From the NCBI GenBank assembly GCA_025751475.1, contig JAOWLD010000002.1:493501-557500 (forward strand): 64,000 nucleotides of DNA, given 5' to 3'. The notes beneath the pieces are model-generated. The model was not told the DNA's origin and made no database searches. It worked only from the letters and a program-made list of their open reading frames with translations. Both the position numbers and the translations under genes were made by a program. The stretch comes from Rhodobacteraceae bacterium XHP0102 (GTDB lineage Bacteria; Pseudomonadota; Alphaproteobacteria; Rhodobacterales; Rhodobacteraceae). Shown piece after piece: positions 36,620-46,335 of the stretch; position 1 is the first letter of the stretch; the number at the start of each line of letters is the position of its first letter.

Positions 36620-36805
36620 ATGACAGACGAGAACGGCACGACCCGCGCATTGCCGCCCGCCGCACAAAGGGCCTTGGCGGAAGCGGATGCGCGGCGCAAA
36701 GCCGCCGCAGAGGTGACGTTGCCAAAAGAATTGGGTGGGCGCGATGGCCCTGAACCCGTGCGCTACGGCGACTGGGAGAAGAAGGGCATCGCCGTTGATT
36801 TCTAA
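36620..36805 (+). CDS. DUF1674 (SDHAF4-like) succinate dehydrogenase assembly factor
   Basis: A 61-residue protein with the DUF1674 signature at its end: LGGRDGPEPVRYGDWEKKG and the invariant DF finish. Homologues (SDHAF4/Sdh8) bind the flavinated SdhA subunit before complex II is assembled. The N-terminal half is charged and alanine-rich. The ATG at 36620 follows GAAAGGGA; the frame is open upstream to a TTG at 36536 without support. It stands alone, divergent from rsmB and convergent with the next gene 14 bases away. Confidence 0.88.
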   Translation: MTDENGTTRALPPAAQRALAEADARRKAAAEVTLPKELGGRDGPEPVRYGDWEKKGIAVDF

Positions 36806-36819
36806 AGAAATTCCTTGCT

Positions 36820-37182
36820 CTATCGTAAGGTGAGGTCAGCGTAGATCCCCGCGCCTTGATCGGAGGTGAAGCGAAGCGTGGCTTCGCGCTCTTCGACCAA
36901 TTGGCAGTTGTATTCCAATGGGTCAGCGCCAAAGCTGAGGTTGCGGCAGAAATAGCCGTTCTGCCACGCCCAATCGCCTGTGACTTCTCGCCCGAACGCG
37001 CGCCCTGTGATATCGCCATCTGGCTCTACGGAAAGGCGAATACCAAAGCGCGTTAATTCGCGTCCCTCAACGAGCGAGACAAAGCGATCACGATCCTTGA
37101 CGGGGACAAACCCCTCCGCTGCTGCTTGCTGCCCAAGGGCCAGCAACCCCACCATTGTGACAAGCGCAATTTTTGTCAGCAT
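36820..37182 (-). CDS. Small exported protein of unknown function
   Basis: A 120-residue protein with a clear signal peptide (MLTKIALVTMVGLLALGQQAAA). The mature domain of ~95 residues contains FVSLVEGRELTRFGIRLSV, VTGDWAWQNGYFCRNLSFG and two cysteines that could form a disulfide. Homologues in Rhodobacterales sit beside dapB and are sometimes mislabelled as dihydrodipicolinate reductase; nothing here supports an enzymatic role. The start at 37182 follows GGAGCAGGAT. I do not recognise a named family. Confidence 0.75.
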   Translation of the reverse strand: MLTKIALVTMVGLLALGQQAAAEGFVPVKDRDRFVSLVEGRELTRFGIRLSVEPDGDITGRAFGREVTGDWAWQNGYFCRNLSFGADPLEYNCQLVEEREATLRFTSDQGAGIYADLTLR

Positions 37183-37239
37183 ATCCTGCTCCACAAAGCA
37201 TATCCGTTGTCTTTGCTACGCAAGATAAGGCGCTTTGGA

Positions 37240-38049
37240 TCACAGGCCAAGCACGTCCAACATGGAAAATTCACCTGGCCCCTGTGTTTGTGCCCAGAGT
37301 GCTGCCTTGAGGGCGCCGCGTGCAAAAATCGCGCGATCCGTGGCGATGTGGCGCAAGACCAAGCGCTCGCCCGCTGCTGCGAAAATAACGTCATGCTCGC
37401 CCACGATGTCGCCACCGCGAATGGCGGAAAACCCGATTGCGCCCTTGTCGCGTGCGCCTGTGATCCCGTCACGGCCTGCATCGCGGACACGAGCAAGCTG
37501 AACCCCGCGCCCTTCTGCGGCCGCCTCACCCAGCATCAGCGCCGTGCCCGAGGGGGCATCGAGTTTGCGGTTGTGATGCGCCTCCACGATTTCGATATCG
37601 AAATCTTCATCTAAGGCCTGCGCGACCTGTCGGGTGATCTGAACAAGGAGATTGACCCCAAGGCTCATATTGCCAGCGCGCACGATGGTTGCGTGTCTTG
37701 CGGCGGCAGCAATTTTCGCCAAATCCGTGTCATCCATGCCCGTGGTCCCGATGACATGGGCGATGCGGGCTTGGGCGGCCAAAGCGGCATGGGCCACAGT
37801 GGCCTCGGGTGTGGTGAAGTCAATGATGGCCTTGGCCTGTGGCAGGATATCAAGCAGATCATCCACCACAGGCACGCCCATTTCGCTGCGCCCCATGGCC
37901 AAACCCAGATCTTGCCCCACCCAAGCGTGGCCCGCGCGTTCCGTGACACCCACCAGATGGGTGGCGGGGTTGGATACGACCGTTTCGATCAGCATCTGTC
38001 CCATGCGGCCTGATGCGCCGGTGATAATGATCCCGATTGTCTCGCTCAT
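37240..38049 (-). CDS. dapB: 4-hydroxy-tetrahydrodipicolinate reductase
   Basis: A 269-residue NAD(P)H-dependent reductase of the lysine and diaminopimelate pathway. The Rossmann motif is GASGRMGQM. The catalytic and substrate-binding signature is [27 protein letters not shown] and the final MLDVLGL are also family-typical. Length and domain order agree with DapB. The ATG follows CAGGGAG. It points away from rbfA, with a ~115-base divergent gap. Confidence 0.95.
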   Translation of the reverse strand: MSETIGIIITGASGRMGQMLIETVVSNPATHLVGVTERAGHAWVGQDLGLAMGRSEMGVPVVDDLLDILPQAKAIIDFTTPEATVAHAALAAQARIAHVIGTTGMDDTDLAKIAAAARHATIVRAGNMSLGVNLLVQITRQVAQALDEDFDIEIVEAHHNRKLDAPSGTALMLGEAAAEGRGVQLARVRDAGRDGITGARDKGAIGFSAIRGGDIVGEHDVIFAAAGERLVLRHIATDRAIFARGALKAALWAQTQGPGEFSMLDVLGL

Positions 38050-38163
38050 GGTATACTCCCTGATGTTGGCTTTCCTCTAGCGCACGCGAGACAAATCGAA
38101 AAGCCCACGCTTGCGAGGCAGGCCATGATCGCCTAGATGCGGGGAAGGTATTGGAGTATGCGC

Positions 38164-38583
38164 ATGGCAAAGAACAAGTTCCATGACGGCCCTGGCCCGT
38201 CACAGCGCCAGTTGCGCGTGGGAGAGTTGATCCGCCGCACGTTGTCCGATGTGCTCAACCGTGGTGAGGTGCATGATGCGGAGCTGAACCGCCTGTCGAT
38301 CACCGTGGGTGAAGTGCGCGCAACGCCTGATCTGAAGGTTGCGCACGTATATGTGATGCCTCTGGGCGGACAACAGCGGGAGGAGGCGCTGGCCGCTCTG
38401 CGCCGCAACACTGGCGAATTGCGCCGCGCCATCAGTCGTGAGATGACCTTGAAATACGCCCCCGATCTGCGGTTTTTGATTGATGAAACTTTTGACCGCA
38501 TGGACGAGACCCGCCGCCTTTTTTCCGATGAAAAGGTGCGCCGCGATGTTGAGGCCGTAAACCGTGCTGATGGGGAAGATTAA
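38164..38583 (+). CDS. rbfA: Ribosome-binding factor A
   Basis: A 139-residue KH-fold protein that binds the 30S subunit during late maturation and cold adaptation. Family features are [36 protein letters not shown] [18 protein letters not shown], and [14 protein letters not shown]. The start at 38164 is set by GGAG seven bases ahead. truB follows two genes later, the usual translation-related cluster. The 3' end overlaps the next gene by 14 bases. Confidence 0.93.
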   Translation: MAKNKFHDGPGPSQRQLRVGELIRRTLSDVLNRGEVHDAELNRLSITVGEVRATPDLKVAHVYVMPLGGQQREEALAALRRNTGELRRAISREMTLKYAPDLRFLIDETFDRMDETRRLFSDEKVRRDVEAVNRADGED

Positions 38584-39346
38584 ATCAGACCTATGCGCCC
38601 TGCTTATTGGGTCAGCTGCAGTGCTTTTTGGTGCTGCGCCAACACTTGCCTCTGGGGTGGTCTGCACGCCTTTTGATTTTGAAGCTGCCCCGTTTACGGC
38701 TTGCGAAATTGATCTGACCCAAGCGGAGATGCGGCTTTTTTTGCGCGATGAATTGGGGGAGATTTATGGCTCCTTCCTGCGTGTCGCCGAAAGCCTGCCC
38801 CAAGGCGAGGCTCTGGCCTTCGCGATGAATGGTGGGATGTATCATCCTGACCGCCGCCCTGTGGGTCTGTATGTTGAAGCAGGGGAGGAGCAGATGCGGA
38901 TCATCACCTCTGATGGTCCAGGCAATTTTGGCCTGCTGCCCAATGGGGTGTTCTGCCTAAGCGATGGGCGCGCTGCGGTGATCGAGGCGCGCCGTTTCGA
39001 GGCTGCGCCACCCTCTTGTGACTATGCCACGCAATCGGGTCCCATGTTGGTGATTGATGGCGCCCTGCATCCTGCGTTTCTGTCTGATAGCACCTCCCTT
39101 TATATCCGCAACGGCGTTGGGGTGCAGGAAGATGGGAAACGCGTGATCGCGGTGATTTCGGATGCGCCTGTGACCTTTCATCATTTTGCGCGCGTGTTTC
39201 GCGATCATTTTGGGGTCGGAAATGCGTTGTTCCTCGATGGTAATATTTCGCGCCTCTATGCGCCTGCGTTAGGGCGGGCCGATTTCGGGCTGCCCTTGGG
39301 GCCAATCTTGGGGGCTGTCGTTGACGCGGATTTGACCCTAGAGTAA
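38570..39346 (+). CDS. Phosphodiester glycosidase (NAGPA-like) family protein
   Basis: A 258-residue exported protein of the DUF2233/NAGPA superfamily. A signal peptide ([22 protein letters not shown]) is followed by the core [22 protein letters not shown] and the C-terminal [13 protein letters not shown] metal-site-like segment. The family includes phosphodiester alpha-GlcNAcase and periplasmic peptidoglycan-linked enzymes. The substrate is unknown. The gene overlaps the end of rbfA, so translation is likely coupled. The ATG at 38570 is preferred to the GTG at 38564. Confidence 0.85.
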   Translation: MGKIKSDLCALLIGSAAVLFGAAPTLASGVVCTPFDFEAAPFTACEIDLTQAEMRLFLRDELGEIYGSFLRVAESLPQGEALAFAMNGGMYHPDRRPVGLYVEAGEEQMRIITSDGPGNFGLLPNGVFCLSDGRAAVIEARRFEAAPPSCDYATQSGPMLVIDGALHPAFLSDSTSLYIRNGVGVQEDGKRVIAVISDAPVTFHHFARVFRDHFGVGNALFLDGNISRLYAPALGRADFGLPLGPILGAVVDADLTLE

Positions 39347-39379
39347 CGGCTGCGCTCTCAAACGAACGAAGGATCAGGC

Positions 39380-40285
39380 ATGGCACGGCGCAAACGGGGA
39401 CGCGATATTTCGGGTTGGCTGCTCATCGACAAGCCTGCAGGGGTCAGTTCAAGCTTCGTGGTCAATAAAGTGAAATGGGCGCTTGACTCGAATAAGGCGG
39501 GCCACGCGGGCACGCTGGATCCTGAGGCCACGGGCCTTTTGGCAGTGGCGCTGGGCGAAGCAACCAAGACCGTTCCCTATATCACTGATGCGCTCAAGGC
39601 TTATGAATTTGAGGTCATATTCGGTGCGGCAACGAACACCGATGATGCCGAGGGCGCGGTGATTGCCCGTTCTGACAAACGGCCACAGGACGCGGATATT
39701 CACGCCGCGTTGGAACGATTTCGGGGCCATATCACACAGATTCCGCCGCAATATTCGGCCGTAAAGGTGGATGGACAACGGGCATACGCCTTGGCGCGTG
39801 CGGGTGAGGATTTGGACCTCGCCGCGCGGCCCCTGTACGTGGAGCGTCTCGAGATGGTTGGGCGCGATAGCCTTGACAGTGCGGTTTTGGAATTGGTCTG
39901 CGGAAAGGGCGGCTATGTGCGTGCCATCGCACGGGATTTGGGCGAGGATTTAGGCTGCTATGGCCATGTCGCATGGTTGCGCCGCCTGTGGTCGGGACCG
40001 TTTGATTTGGCCCAAGCTGTGACGTTGGATGCGGTGGAGGCTGCTGCCAAAACCACCCAATTGGATGGCGCACTTTTGCCTTTGGAATATGCGCTGGATG
40101 GTCTTCCGCATTTGCGCGCGACCGAACAAGGGGCGCAGCGGATGCGATGCGGCAACCCAGGCCAAGTCCTCGATGCTGCACCAGAATATGGCGATCAGGC
40201 TTGGGCCAGTTTCGGGGGCAAACCGATCGCCATCGGCACATACTTGGGCGGCGAATTGCATCCTAGCCGCGTGTTCAACCTATGA
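39380..40285 (+). CDS. truB: tRNA pseudouridine(55) synthase
   Basis: A 301-residue pseudouridine synthase that modifies U55 in the T-loop of tRNAs. The catalytic aspartate is in [49 protein letters not shown] and [12 protein letters not shown] are the other TruB signatures. The C-terminal ~70 residues include a short PUA-like extension. It is part of the rbfA-truB cluster, though rpsO lies 3 kb further on, separated by unrelated genes. The stop codon overlaps the next start (ATGA-type, 40282-40285). Confidence 0.95.
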   Translation: MARRKRGRDISGWLLIDKPAGVSSSFVVNKVKWALDSNKAGHAGTLDPEATGLLAVALGEATKTVPYITDALKAYEFEVIFGAATNTDDAEGAVIARSDKRPQDADIHAALERFRGHITQIPPQYSAVKVDGQRAYALARAGEDLDLAARPLYVERLEMVGRDSLDSAVLELVCGKGGYVRAIARDLGEDLGCYGHVAWLRRLWSGPFDLAQAVTLDAVEAAAKTTQLDGALLPLEYALDGLPHLRATEQGAQRMRCGNPGQVLDAAPEYGDQAWASFGGKPIAIGTYLGGELHPSRVFNL

Positions 40286-40788
40286 TCACACGGCGGCACC
40301 AAAAGGGCGATGCCGCCTCGGAGGCGGTCTATTCCGATTGTGAAGCTTTTCGTTATCGGCTGACACGGGTTTGGGATGGTGCGGGCCGGCGTGCAGGGTT
40401 TGTCATGCTGAACCCTTCGACCGCCACTGAGACACAAAATGATCCCACGGTTGAACGCTGCGAGCGGCGTGCGCGGACGCTTGGGTTTGGCAGCTTTACG
40501 GTGGTCAATATTTTTGCATGGCGCGACACGGACCCGCGTGCCTTGCGAGTGGTCGCAGACCCGATTGGACCTGAAAATGACGCAGCGATTTTGGACTGTG
40601 CAGAGGTTTCCGATTTGGTCATCTGCGCATGGGGGGCGCATGGCAGGTTTTTGGGGCGCGGAGCCGCGGTTGAGGCGTTGTTGCGCAGCACGCAAAAACC
40701 GCTTTACCATTTGGGCCTGTCGAAGGAAGGTCATCCCAAGCACCCGCTTTATTTACCCTATTCCACAACGCCGATGGTGTGGATGTGA
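40282..40788 (+). CDS. DUF1643-family protein
   Basis: A 168-residue protein with the DUF1643 signatures [23 protein letters not shown], given here by VMLNPSTA and NDPTVERC, then [14 protein letters not shown], and the C-terminal [14 protein letters not shown]. The family is widespread in bacteria and phages and has no settled function. Nothing indicates a membrane or secreted location. It is translationally coupled to truB by a four-base overlap. The hydrolase gene follows 15 bases downstream. Confidence 0.88.
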   Translation: MITRRHQKGDAASEAVYSDCEAFRYRLTRVWDGAGRRAGFVMLNPSTATETQNDPTVERCERRARTLGFGSFTVVNIFAWRDTDPRALRVVADPIGPENDAAILDCAEVSDLVICAWGAHGRFLGRGAAVEALLRSTQKPLYHLGLSKEGHPKHPLYLPYSTTPMVWM

Positions 40789-40803
40789 CGAGAGAGGCCA
40801 AGC

Positions 40804-41703
40804 ATGGAAAGCGCGATTTCTGGCTTTGTGAAGGAGCGGATCACAACCAATGGTGTGACCCTGTCGGTGCATCACGGTGGGCAAGGCGCGCCCTTGATCT
40901 TGCTGCACGGCTATCCCCAAAACCATATGTGCTGGTCAAAAGTTGCCCCTGATTTGGCGCGATATTTCAAGGTGATCATCCCCGATTTGCGCGGCTATGG
41001 GGACAGCGATATAGCGGCCGCCGATCCAGATCACCGCGCCTATTCCAAGCGTGAGATGGCCTTAGATATTCTAGGGGTGATGGATCATTTCGAGATCACG
41101 CGAGCGCATATCGCAGGTCATGATCGCGGCGCGCGGGTGGCTTATCGCTTTGCTTTGGATCATCCCACCCGCTTGGACCGTTTGGCCATTCTGGAGATTG
41201 TGCCAACAGCGGATTTTTGGGCGGCATGGTCGGCAGAATTGGCGATGAAGGCCTATCACTGGACCTTCCTTGCCCAGCCCGCACCGCTGCCTGAGCGGAT
41301 GATTTCGGCCGATGGCCCTGCCTATATGGACTGGACCTTGGCCTCGTGGACTTACGCCAAGGACCTGAGCGCGTTTTCGCAGGCGGCATTGGCGGCTTAT
41401 CGTGCCCAAGCGGCAAACCCCGCGCGCATTGCTGCCATGTGCAATGACTACCGCGCGGGGGCGTTTTTTGATCGTGCCTTAGATGAGGCGGACCGCAAAG
41501 CGGGACGCAAGATCGCGGCGCCTCTGTGCTTTCTTTGGGCGGAGGCAGGATTTCCTGCACGCACAGGTGATCCGTTGGAGATCTGGCGGGCATGGGCGGA
41601 TGATGTGACAGGGCACGCGATTGTGGGGACGGGGCATTTCATGCCAGAGGAACAGCCCGAAGCGGTCGTTGCCGCCTTGCGCGCGCATTTTGGGCAAAGC
41701 TAG
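40804..41703 (+). CDS. Alpha/beta hydrolase, haloacetate dehalogenase-like
   Basis: A 299-residue alpha/beta hydrolase matching fluoroacetate/haloacetate dehalogenases. Relative to the Rhodopseudomonas FAcD enzyme (numbering recalled), the nucleophile D107, carboxylate-binding R108 and R111 (GHDRGAR), halide-pocket H152, W153 and Y216 (YHW, CNDY), and catalytic H278 (GTGHF) all fall at a constant offset. The triad acid position D134 corresponds to E131 (ILEIVPT), a conservative change. The enzyme would release halide from 2-haloacids by an ester intermediate. Epoxide hydrolase activity is the main alternative. It ends with a four-base stop overlap with the convergent RTX gene. Confidence 0.85.
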   Translation: MESAISGFVKERITTNGVTLSVHHGGQGAPLILLHGYPQNHMCWSKVAPDLARYFKVIIPDLRGYGDSDIAAADPDHRAYSKREMALDILGVMDHFEITRAHIAGHDRGARVAYRFALDHPTRLDRLAILEIVPTADFWAAWSAELAMKAYHWTFLAQPAPLPERMISADGPAYMDWTLASWTYAKDLSAFSQAALAAYRAQAANPARIAAMCNDYRAGAFFDRALDEADRKAGRKIAAPLCFLWAEAGFPARTGDPLEIWRAWADDVTGHAIVGTGHFMPEEQPEAVVAALRAHFGQS

Positions 41704-43184
41704 CGGTCAAGGGGGCGCAAATGAATCTGTGCGGGGCTTAATCCTGTGATCTGCCCCAAATGAAGCGCCAAATCGCCATCGAGGTACACCTCAGTGCTGC
41801 CCTCAACTTCGCGCAGCTCTAGCATCGGATCGGGGTTTGTTTCGGGATCATACAGCAGTTCCACGCGGTCTTCGTTGGGATCAAAATCCAAGATATGCGC
41901 CGCTGTTCCTGCCTCTTGCAGCAAAGGGGCCGCAATGATCAGATCAGCGCCTTCGCCGCTGAGAACCGTATCATCCGCCCCCGCGATGATCGTGTCATTG
42001 CCCGCTTCCCCCGCAAGAATATCTGCGGTGCCTTCTGTGGGTTCACCGATTACCCCATCCAAAATGTCATCCCCCGCGCCGCCAGCAATCAGGTCTTGGC
42101 CCGCATTTCCTTGCAGGCTGTCATTGCCATCCCCCCCCAGAAGCGTGTCATTGCCTGCCCCGCCAATAAGATGGTCATCGCCCGTGTCGCCGCTTAGGAT
42201 GTCATCCCCCGAACCCCCATCGAGAAAGTCATTCCCCATTCCGCCAAAGAGAGCGTCATTGCCATCATCGCCTGCAATCTCATCTGCGCCAGCCATGCCA
42301 TGCAGCAGGTCATTGCCTTCATTGCCAAAGATTGCATCATGGCCCGCGCCACCGCGCAAGGTGTCGTCATTGTCGCTGCCTGTGATTGCGTCTGTGCTGA
42401 CAGGGCCAAGCTGCTCTGCCATATCCGCGCGTGCTGTGACAAGCGGCTTGAGGCTTTCGTCAATTTGGTCCGATAGGGTGAGTGCGGCTGTAAGTGCTTC
42501 TGCGGGCGTTTCGGTTGCATCTGCAATCGGTGGGGTGGCAGGATCAGGCGGGTCGAGCAATTCAGGGAAGCGCGGTGTGATCTCGTCCACATCTATCCCT
42601 TCGGGCGCATAAATTTCAAGATCAGCATCCGTCAGATCGCTGATCCCGCTGAGGAAGGCTACGGCGGTATCATCCAAATACAGCGTTGTATTTCCAGGCA
42701 AGCTGGTGTTGTCAAAGGTGATCTGTGGTGCGCTGTCCCATTCGCCTGTCAGGGATAAAATCAGACGATCCAAGCCCTGTTGGAAATCGGCGATTTCTGG
42801 CATCGCGCCTGCGGGCGTCAGCGGGCCTATGCCGATCTCAAACCGATCTTCACCTGCACCGCCATAGGCCAAATCACCTGTTTGCATTTGGATCAGGTCA
42901 TTGCCTTCACCACCATCCAAGACATCACGCCCTGCTGCGCCTGACAGGGTATCATCGCCTGCGTCACCGAGAATTTCATCTGCGCCATATCCCCCGATCA
43001 AGGCATCTGCGCCAGCGCCGCCCTGCAAGAAAACCCCAAGCGGCACGGTGTTCAGGGATAAGGGTGTGATCTCGCGCGCGTCTTGGTCTTGGTCTTGGGT
43101 CTCTTCCTCAGCGCTGATATCCAGCATCCCCGCCGCGGCGTAGCCCGCCACGATCATCCCTATTAATCCAGTTAACGCAAGCAT
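41700..43184 (-). CDS. Membrane-anchored RTX-type calcium-binding protein
   Basis: A 494-residue protein. It starts with a single hydrophobic helix (LALTGLIGMIVAGYAAAGML), then an acidic linker rich in D, E and Q, a first short RTX block (~residues 55-110), a beta-rich spacer, a proline/threonine-rich hinge, and a long run of GGxGNDxLxG nonapeptides (~270-390). Each nonapeptide pair binds Ca2+ in a parallel beta-roll. The N-terminal anchor is unusual for RTX proteins exported by type I systems and suggests surface or membrane tethering. The ATG at 43184 follows GGGAG. The function is unknown. Confidence 0.85.
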   Translation of the reverse strand: MLALTGLIGMIVAGYAAAGMLDISAEEETQDQDQDAREITPLSLNTVPLGVFLQGGAGADALIGGYGADEILGDAGDDTLSGAAGRDVLDGGEGNDLIQMQTGDLAYGGAGEDRFEIGIGPLTPAGAMPEIADFQQGLDRLILSLTGEWDSAPQITFDNTSLPGNTTLYLDDTAVAFLSGISDLTDADLEIYAPEGIDVDEITPRFPELLDPPDPATPPIADATETPAEALTAALTLSDQIDESLKPLVTARADMAEQLGPVSTDAITGSDNDDTLRGGAGHDAIFGNEGNDLLHGMAGADEIAGDDGNDALFGGMGNDFLDGGSGDDILSGDTGDDHLIGGAGNDTLLGGDGNDSLQGNAGQDLIAGGAGDDILDGVIGEPTEGTADILAGEAGNDTIIAGADDTVLSGEGADLIIAAPLLQEAGTAAHILDFDPNEDRVELLYDPETNPDPMLELREVEGSTEVYLDGDLALHLGQITGLSPAQIHLRPLDR

Positions 43185-43535
43185 CACCCAACTCCCGATC
43201 CATGCCTAAAGCCAGCAGGGAATTTCCGTTTGTGCGAGGGCGCAGAAACTTGCCTTCATGGCAAAACCGGATGCACTGGCCAAAACATCGGGTGCGTGAG
43301 CAGGGGGCGGTCCACCCCAATCAGCCCCTGTCTTTACACCAATTCGCCGTCATCAGGCATGAATTCTGCGCTTTAGGTTAACAGTGGCTTGCGGGTCAGT
43401 GCAGAAAAAAGGCTTTTCATTTCTGTGATTCCCGACTATCTCGCCGCAATCCAAGGCCAAGGGGCTTTGGTATCATGGCCCTGCTGGACGACATCCCGGC
43501 TTGTGCTGCAACCTCTAACCGATAAGGAGAGACCG
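43185..43535. other. Divergent gap and leader region of rpsO
   Basis: A 351-base stretch with no supported gene. It contains the upstream region of the minus-strand RTX gene and the long leader of rpsO. CAGGGG and CCCCTG around 43301-43332 can pair as a modest hairpin. A TATCAT near 43471-43476 could be a -10 element for rpsO, but I could not place a matching -35 with confidence. Long leaders ahead of rpsO are compatible with S15 autoregulation, which is not demonstrated here. Confidence 0.35.
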
Positions 43536-43805
43536 ATGTCGATTACTGCTGAAGAAAAGAACCGTTTGGTCAAAGAATTCGCCACCAAAGAGGGTGACAC
43601 TGGTTCCCCTGAGGTGCAGATCGCGATCCTGACATCGCGGATCACCACGCTGACCGAGCATTTCAAGACCCATGCAAAGGACAACCATTCGCGCCGCGGC
43701 TTGCTCAAGCTTGTCGCGCAGCGCCGTAAGTTGTTGGATTACGTGCGCGGCAAAGACGAAGCACGTTACCAATCGCTTTTGGAGCGTTTGGGCATCCGCC
43801 GCTAA
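43536..43805 (+). CDS. rpsO: 30S ribosomal protein S15
   Basis: An 89-residue primary 16S rRNA-binding protein of the platform. The highly conserved [33 protein letters not shown] and [12 protein letters not shown] are all present, and the length is exactly typical. The ATG at 43536 follows AAGGAGA; the frame is open upstream without signals. pnp is downstream, the standard rpsO-pnp pairing, with an intervening terminator-like hairpin. Confidence 0.97.
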   Translation: MSITAEEKNRLVKEFATKEGDTGSPEVQIAILTSRITTLTEHFKTHAKDNHSRRGLLKLVAQRRKLLDYVRGKDEARYQSLLERLGIRR

Positions 43806-43828
43806 TCATTGCCTTTATCAATACGATG

Positions 43829-43860
43829 CGCCCGTTGATGGAAATCAGCGGGCGTTTTTT
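43829..43860 (+). terminator. Terminator between rpsO and pnp
   Basis: CGCCCGTTGAT at 43829-43839, a GGAA tetraloop and ATCAGCGGGCG at 43844-43854 form an 11-bp stem with one G-U pair, followed by six T residues. It would end or attenuate the rpsO transcript and could also serve as a processing site ahead of pnp. Confidence 0.9.
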
Positions 43861-44057
43861 GTTGGATGGGTGCCATTTAAGACGCAATTTATCTCTATGC
43901 TTCCCATACGGTGCAATCTGCGCTATGCCGCGCCCATCTGAGACGTGACGCAACGACCCCGGCGCATGGGATGATGAAGGGGGTCGGCGGCAATGGGGCC
44001 GCCAATGAAACGGAAGACCCGAGAAGGCTTGGGAGTGCTTCCACACAGGAAATGATG

Positions 44058-46190
44058 ATGTTCAACGAAGTGAAAAAATCGATTCAATGGGGCGAGGAAA
44101 CCCTCACCCTAGAAACGGGCAAGGTTGCCCGTCAGGCAGATGGCACAGTGATCGCAACGCTTGGGGAAACCAGCGTTATGGCAAATGTGACCTTCGCCAA
44201 AGAAGCAAAGCCAGGTCAGGATTTCTTTCCGCTGACGGTGCATTACCAAGAGAAATACTATGCCGCAGGCAAGGTGCCTGGTGGCTTTTTCAAGCGCGAA
44301 GCGCGTCCCACCGAAAAAGAGACGCTGACCGCGCGCCTGATCGACCGACCCATTCGCCCCCTGTTCGTTTCGGGCTTCAAGCACGAAGTTCTCGTGATGT
44401 GCACGGTTCTGAGCCATGACTTGGTGAATGACCCTGACATCGTTGCGATGATCGCCGCCTCTGCTGCATTAACCATCTCGGGCGTGCCCTTCATGGGGCC
44501 GATTGCAGGCTGCCGCGTGGGCTTTGAGGATGGGGAATACATCCTGAACCCAACCGTGGACGATATGCAGGGGCTGCGCAACAATCCAGATCAGCGTTTG
44601 GATCTGGTTGTGGCGGGCACCAAAGATGCCGTTATGATGGTTGAATCAGAGGCTTATGAGCTGACCGAGGATGAGATGCTTGGCGCTGTCACATTTGCGC
44701 ATGAGCAAATGCAGCCCGTGTTGGATCTGATTATTGATCTGGCCGAAGTGGCTGCAAACGAGCCATTTGACTTTACCCCGCCAGATTACAGCACGCTCTA
44801 TGAAAAGGTGAAATCCTTGGGCGAGGCGCAGATGCGTGACGCCTATGCGATCCTTGATAAGCAAGATCGTGTTGCCGCTGTATCCGCCGCGAAAGAAGCG
44901 ATCAAAGCGCAGCTTTCCGAAGAAGAATTGGCAGATGAAAACCTTGGTTCCGCGCTGAAGAAGCTGGAATCTTCGGTTCTGCGCGGTTCGGTCGTGAAAG
45001 AGGGCAAGCGGATTGATGGCCGTGCCTTGGATGCGGTGCGTGCGATTGTCAGCGAAACGGGCCTTCTGCCCCGCACACATGGCTCGGCCCTGTTCACCCG
45101 TGGGGAAACGCAGGCCTTGGTTGTGACCACGCTTGGCACAGGCGATGATGAGCAATTCATTGACGCGCTGCATGGCAATTTCAAAGAAAACTTCCTGCTG
45201 CATTACAACTTCCCCCCCTATTCTGTGGGTGAGGTTGGGCGCGTAGGTTCACCAGGTCGCCGTGAAATCGGTCATGGTAAATTGGCATGGCGCGCGCTTC
45301 AGGCGGTTCTGCCTGCACCCACCGATTTCCCCTACACGATCCGCGTGGTTTCTGAGATCACGGAATCGAACGGCTCCTCCTCTATGGCTTCGGTCTGTGG
45401 CGGCTCCTTGTCGATGATGGACGCGGGCGTGCCATTGAAAGCACCTGTTGCAGGTGTGGCCATGGGTCTGGTGTTGGAAGAAGATGGGTCCTACGCGGTT
45501 TTGACCGATATCCTTGGCGATGAAGATCACCTTGGGGATATGGATTTCAAAGTGGCAGGCACGGAAGCGGGGATCACCTCTCTGCAGATGGATATCAAGG
45601 TTGCAGGGATCACCCCTGAGATCATGAAAAAGGCGCTTGCACAGGCGAAAGAAGGCCGGATGCACATTTTGGGCGAGATGTCCAAGGCGTTGTCCTCGGC
45701 TAATGCCTTCTCTGCACACGCACCACGTATTGAGACCATGCAAATCCCAACCGATAAGATCCGCGAAGTGATCGGTTCGGGTGGTAAGGTGATCCGCGAA
45801 ATCGTGGAAACATCGGGCGCGAAGGTCGATATCAATGACGATGGCATCATCAAGATCGCAAGTGCGAACCAAGATGCCATCAAAGCCGCCTATGATATGA
45901 TCTATTCCATCGTGGCTGAGCCTGAAGAAGGTAAAATTTACAAAGGCAAAGTGGTCAAAATCGTTGATTTTGGTGCCTTCGTGAATTTCTTCGGCAAGCG
46001 CGATGGTTTGGTCCATGTCAGCCAGATCGAAAGCCGCCGCCTGAACCATCCGAGCGATGTGTTGCAGGAAGGTCAAGACGTCTGGGTCAAACTCTTGGGC
46101 TTTGACGATCGCGGCAAAGTGCGCTTGGCCATGAAGATGGTGGATCAGGCCACGGGCGAAGAACGCACCGAAGAGGAAACGGCGGAGTAA
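44058..46190 (+). CDS. pnp: Polyribonucleotide nucleotidyltransferase (PNPase)
   Basis: A 710-residue phosphorolytic 3'-exoribonuclease of the RNA degradosome. It has two RNase PH domains (N-terminal [20 protein letters not shown]; second domain with [11 protein letters not shown] and [11 protein letters not shown]), a KH domain ([15 protein letters not shown]) and an S1 domain ([17 protein letters not shown]). The [19 protein letters not shown] active-site region is intact. Three consecutive ATG codons are present; the last, 44058, lies seven bases after AGGA and matches the family start. A strong terminator follows. Confidence 0.96.
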   Translation: MFNEVKKSIQWGEETLTLETGKVARQADGTVIATLGETSVMANVTFAKEAKPGQDFFPLTVHYQEKYYAAGKVPGGFFKREARPTEKETLTARLIDRPIRPLFVSGFKHEVLVMCTVLSHDLVNDPDIVAMIAASAALTISGVPFMGPIAGCRVGFEDGEYILNPTVDDMQGLRNNPDQRLDLVVAGTKDAVMMVESEAYELTEDEMLGAVTFAHEQMQPVLDLIIDLAEVAANEPFDFTPPDYSTLYEKVKSLGEAQMRDAYAILDKQDRVAAVSAAKEAIKAQLSEEELADENLGSALKKLESSVLRGSVVKEGKRIDGRALDAVRAIVSETGLLPRTHGSALFTRGETQALVVTTLGTGDDEQFIDALHGNFKENFLLHYNFPPYSVGEVGRVGSPGRREIGHGKLAWRALQAVLPAPTDFPYTIRVVSEITESNGSSSMASVCGGSLSMMDAGVPLKAPVAGVAMGLVLEEDGSYAVLTDILGDEDHLGDMDFKVAGTEAGITSLQMDIKVAGITPEIMKKALAQAKEGRMHILGEMSKALSSANAFSAHAPRIETMQIPTDKIREVIGSGGKVIREIVETSGAKVDINDDGIIKIASANQDAIKAAYDMIYSIVAEPEEGKIYKGKVVKIVDFGAFVNFFGKRDGLVHVSQIESRRLNHPSDVLQEGQDVWVKLLGFDDRGKVRLAMKMVDQATGEERTEEETAE

Positions 46191-46206
46191 ACCCGCCCCA
46201 AAGATC

Positions 46207-46240
46207 AAAACCCCCGCACACCGTTTTGCGGGGGTTTTTT
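46207..46240 (+). terminator. Rho-independent terminator after pnp
   Basis: AACCCCCGCA at 46209-46218 pairs with TGCGGGGGTT at 46227-46236 around an eight-base loop, and T residues continue to 46240. A run of A residues before the stem would let it work in both directions, although no gene approaches from the right. Confidence 0.9.
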
Positions 46241-46335
46241 GTGCCGAGCTGACAAAAATGTTAACCACCACATCCGTGGCGGTGTCTTGTGCGTTAGGGG
46301 CGAACTGCGGCATATAGGAGAGGATTGGTCAAAGC

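Noticed and set aside
41940..42400. Tandem DNA repeats in the second RTX gene
   Set aside because: They follow an 18- and 27-base rhythm set by the RTX peptide GGxGNDxLx and are coding.
45249..46313. A 354-residue open frame on the minus strand inside pnp
   Set aside because: It lies opposite highly conserved PNPase codons. Long antisense frames are expected in GC-rich DNA.
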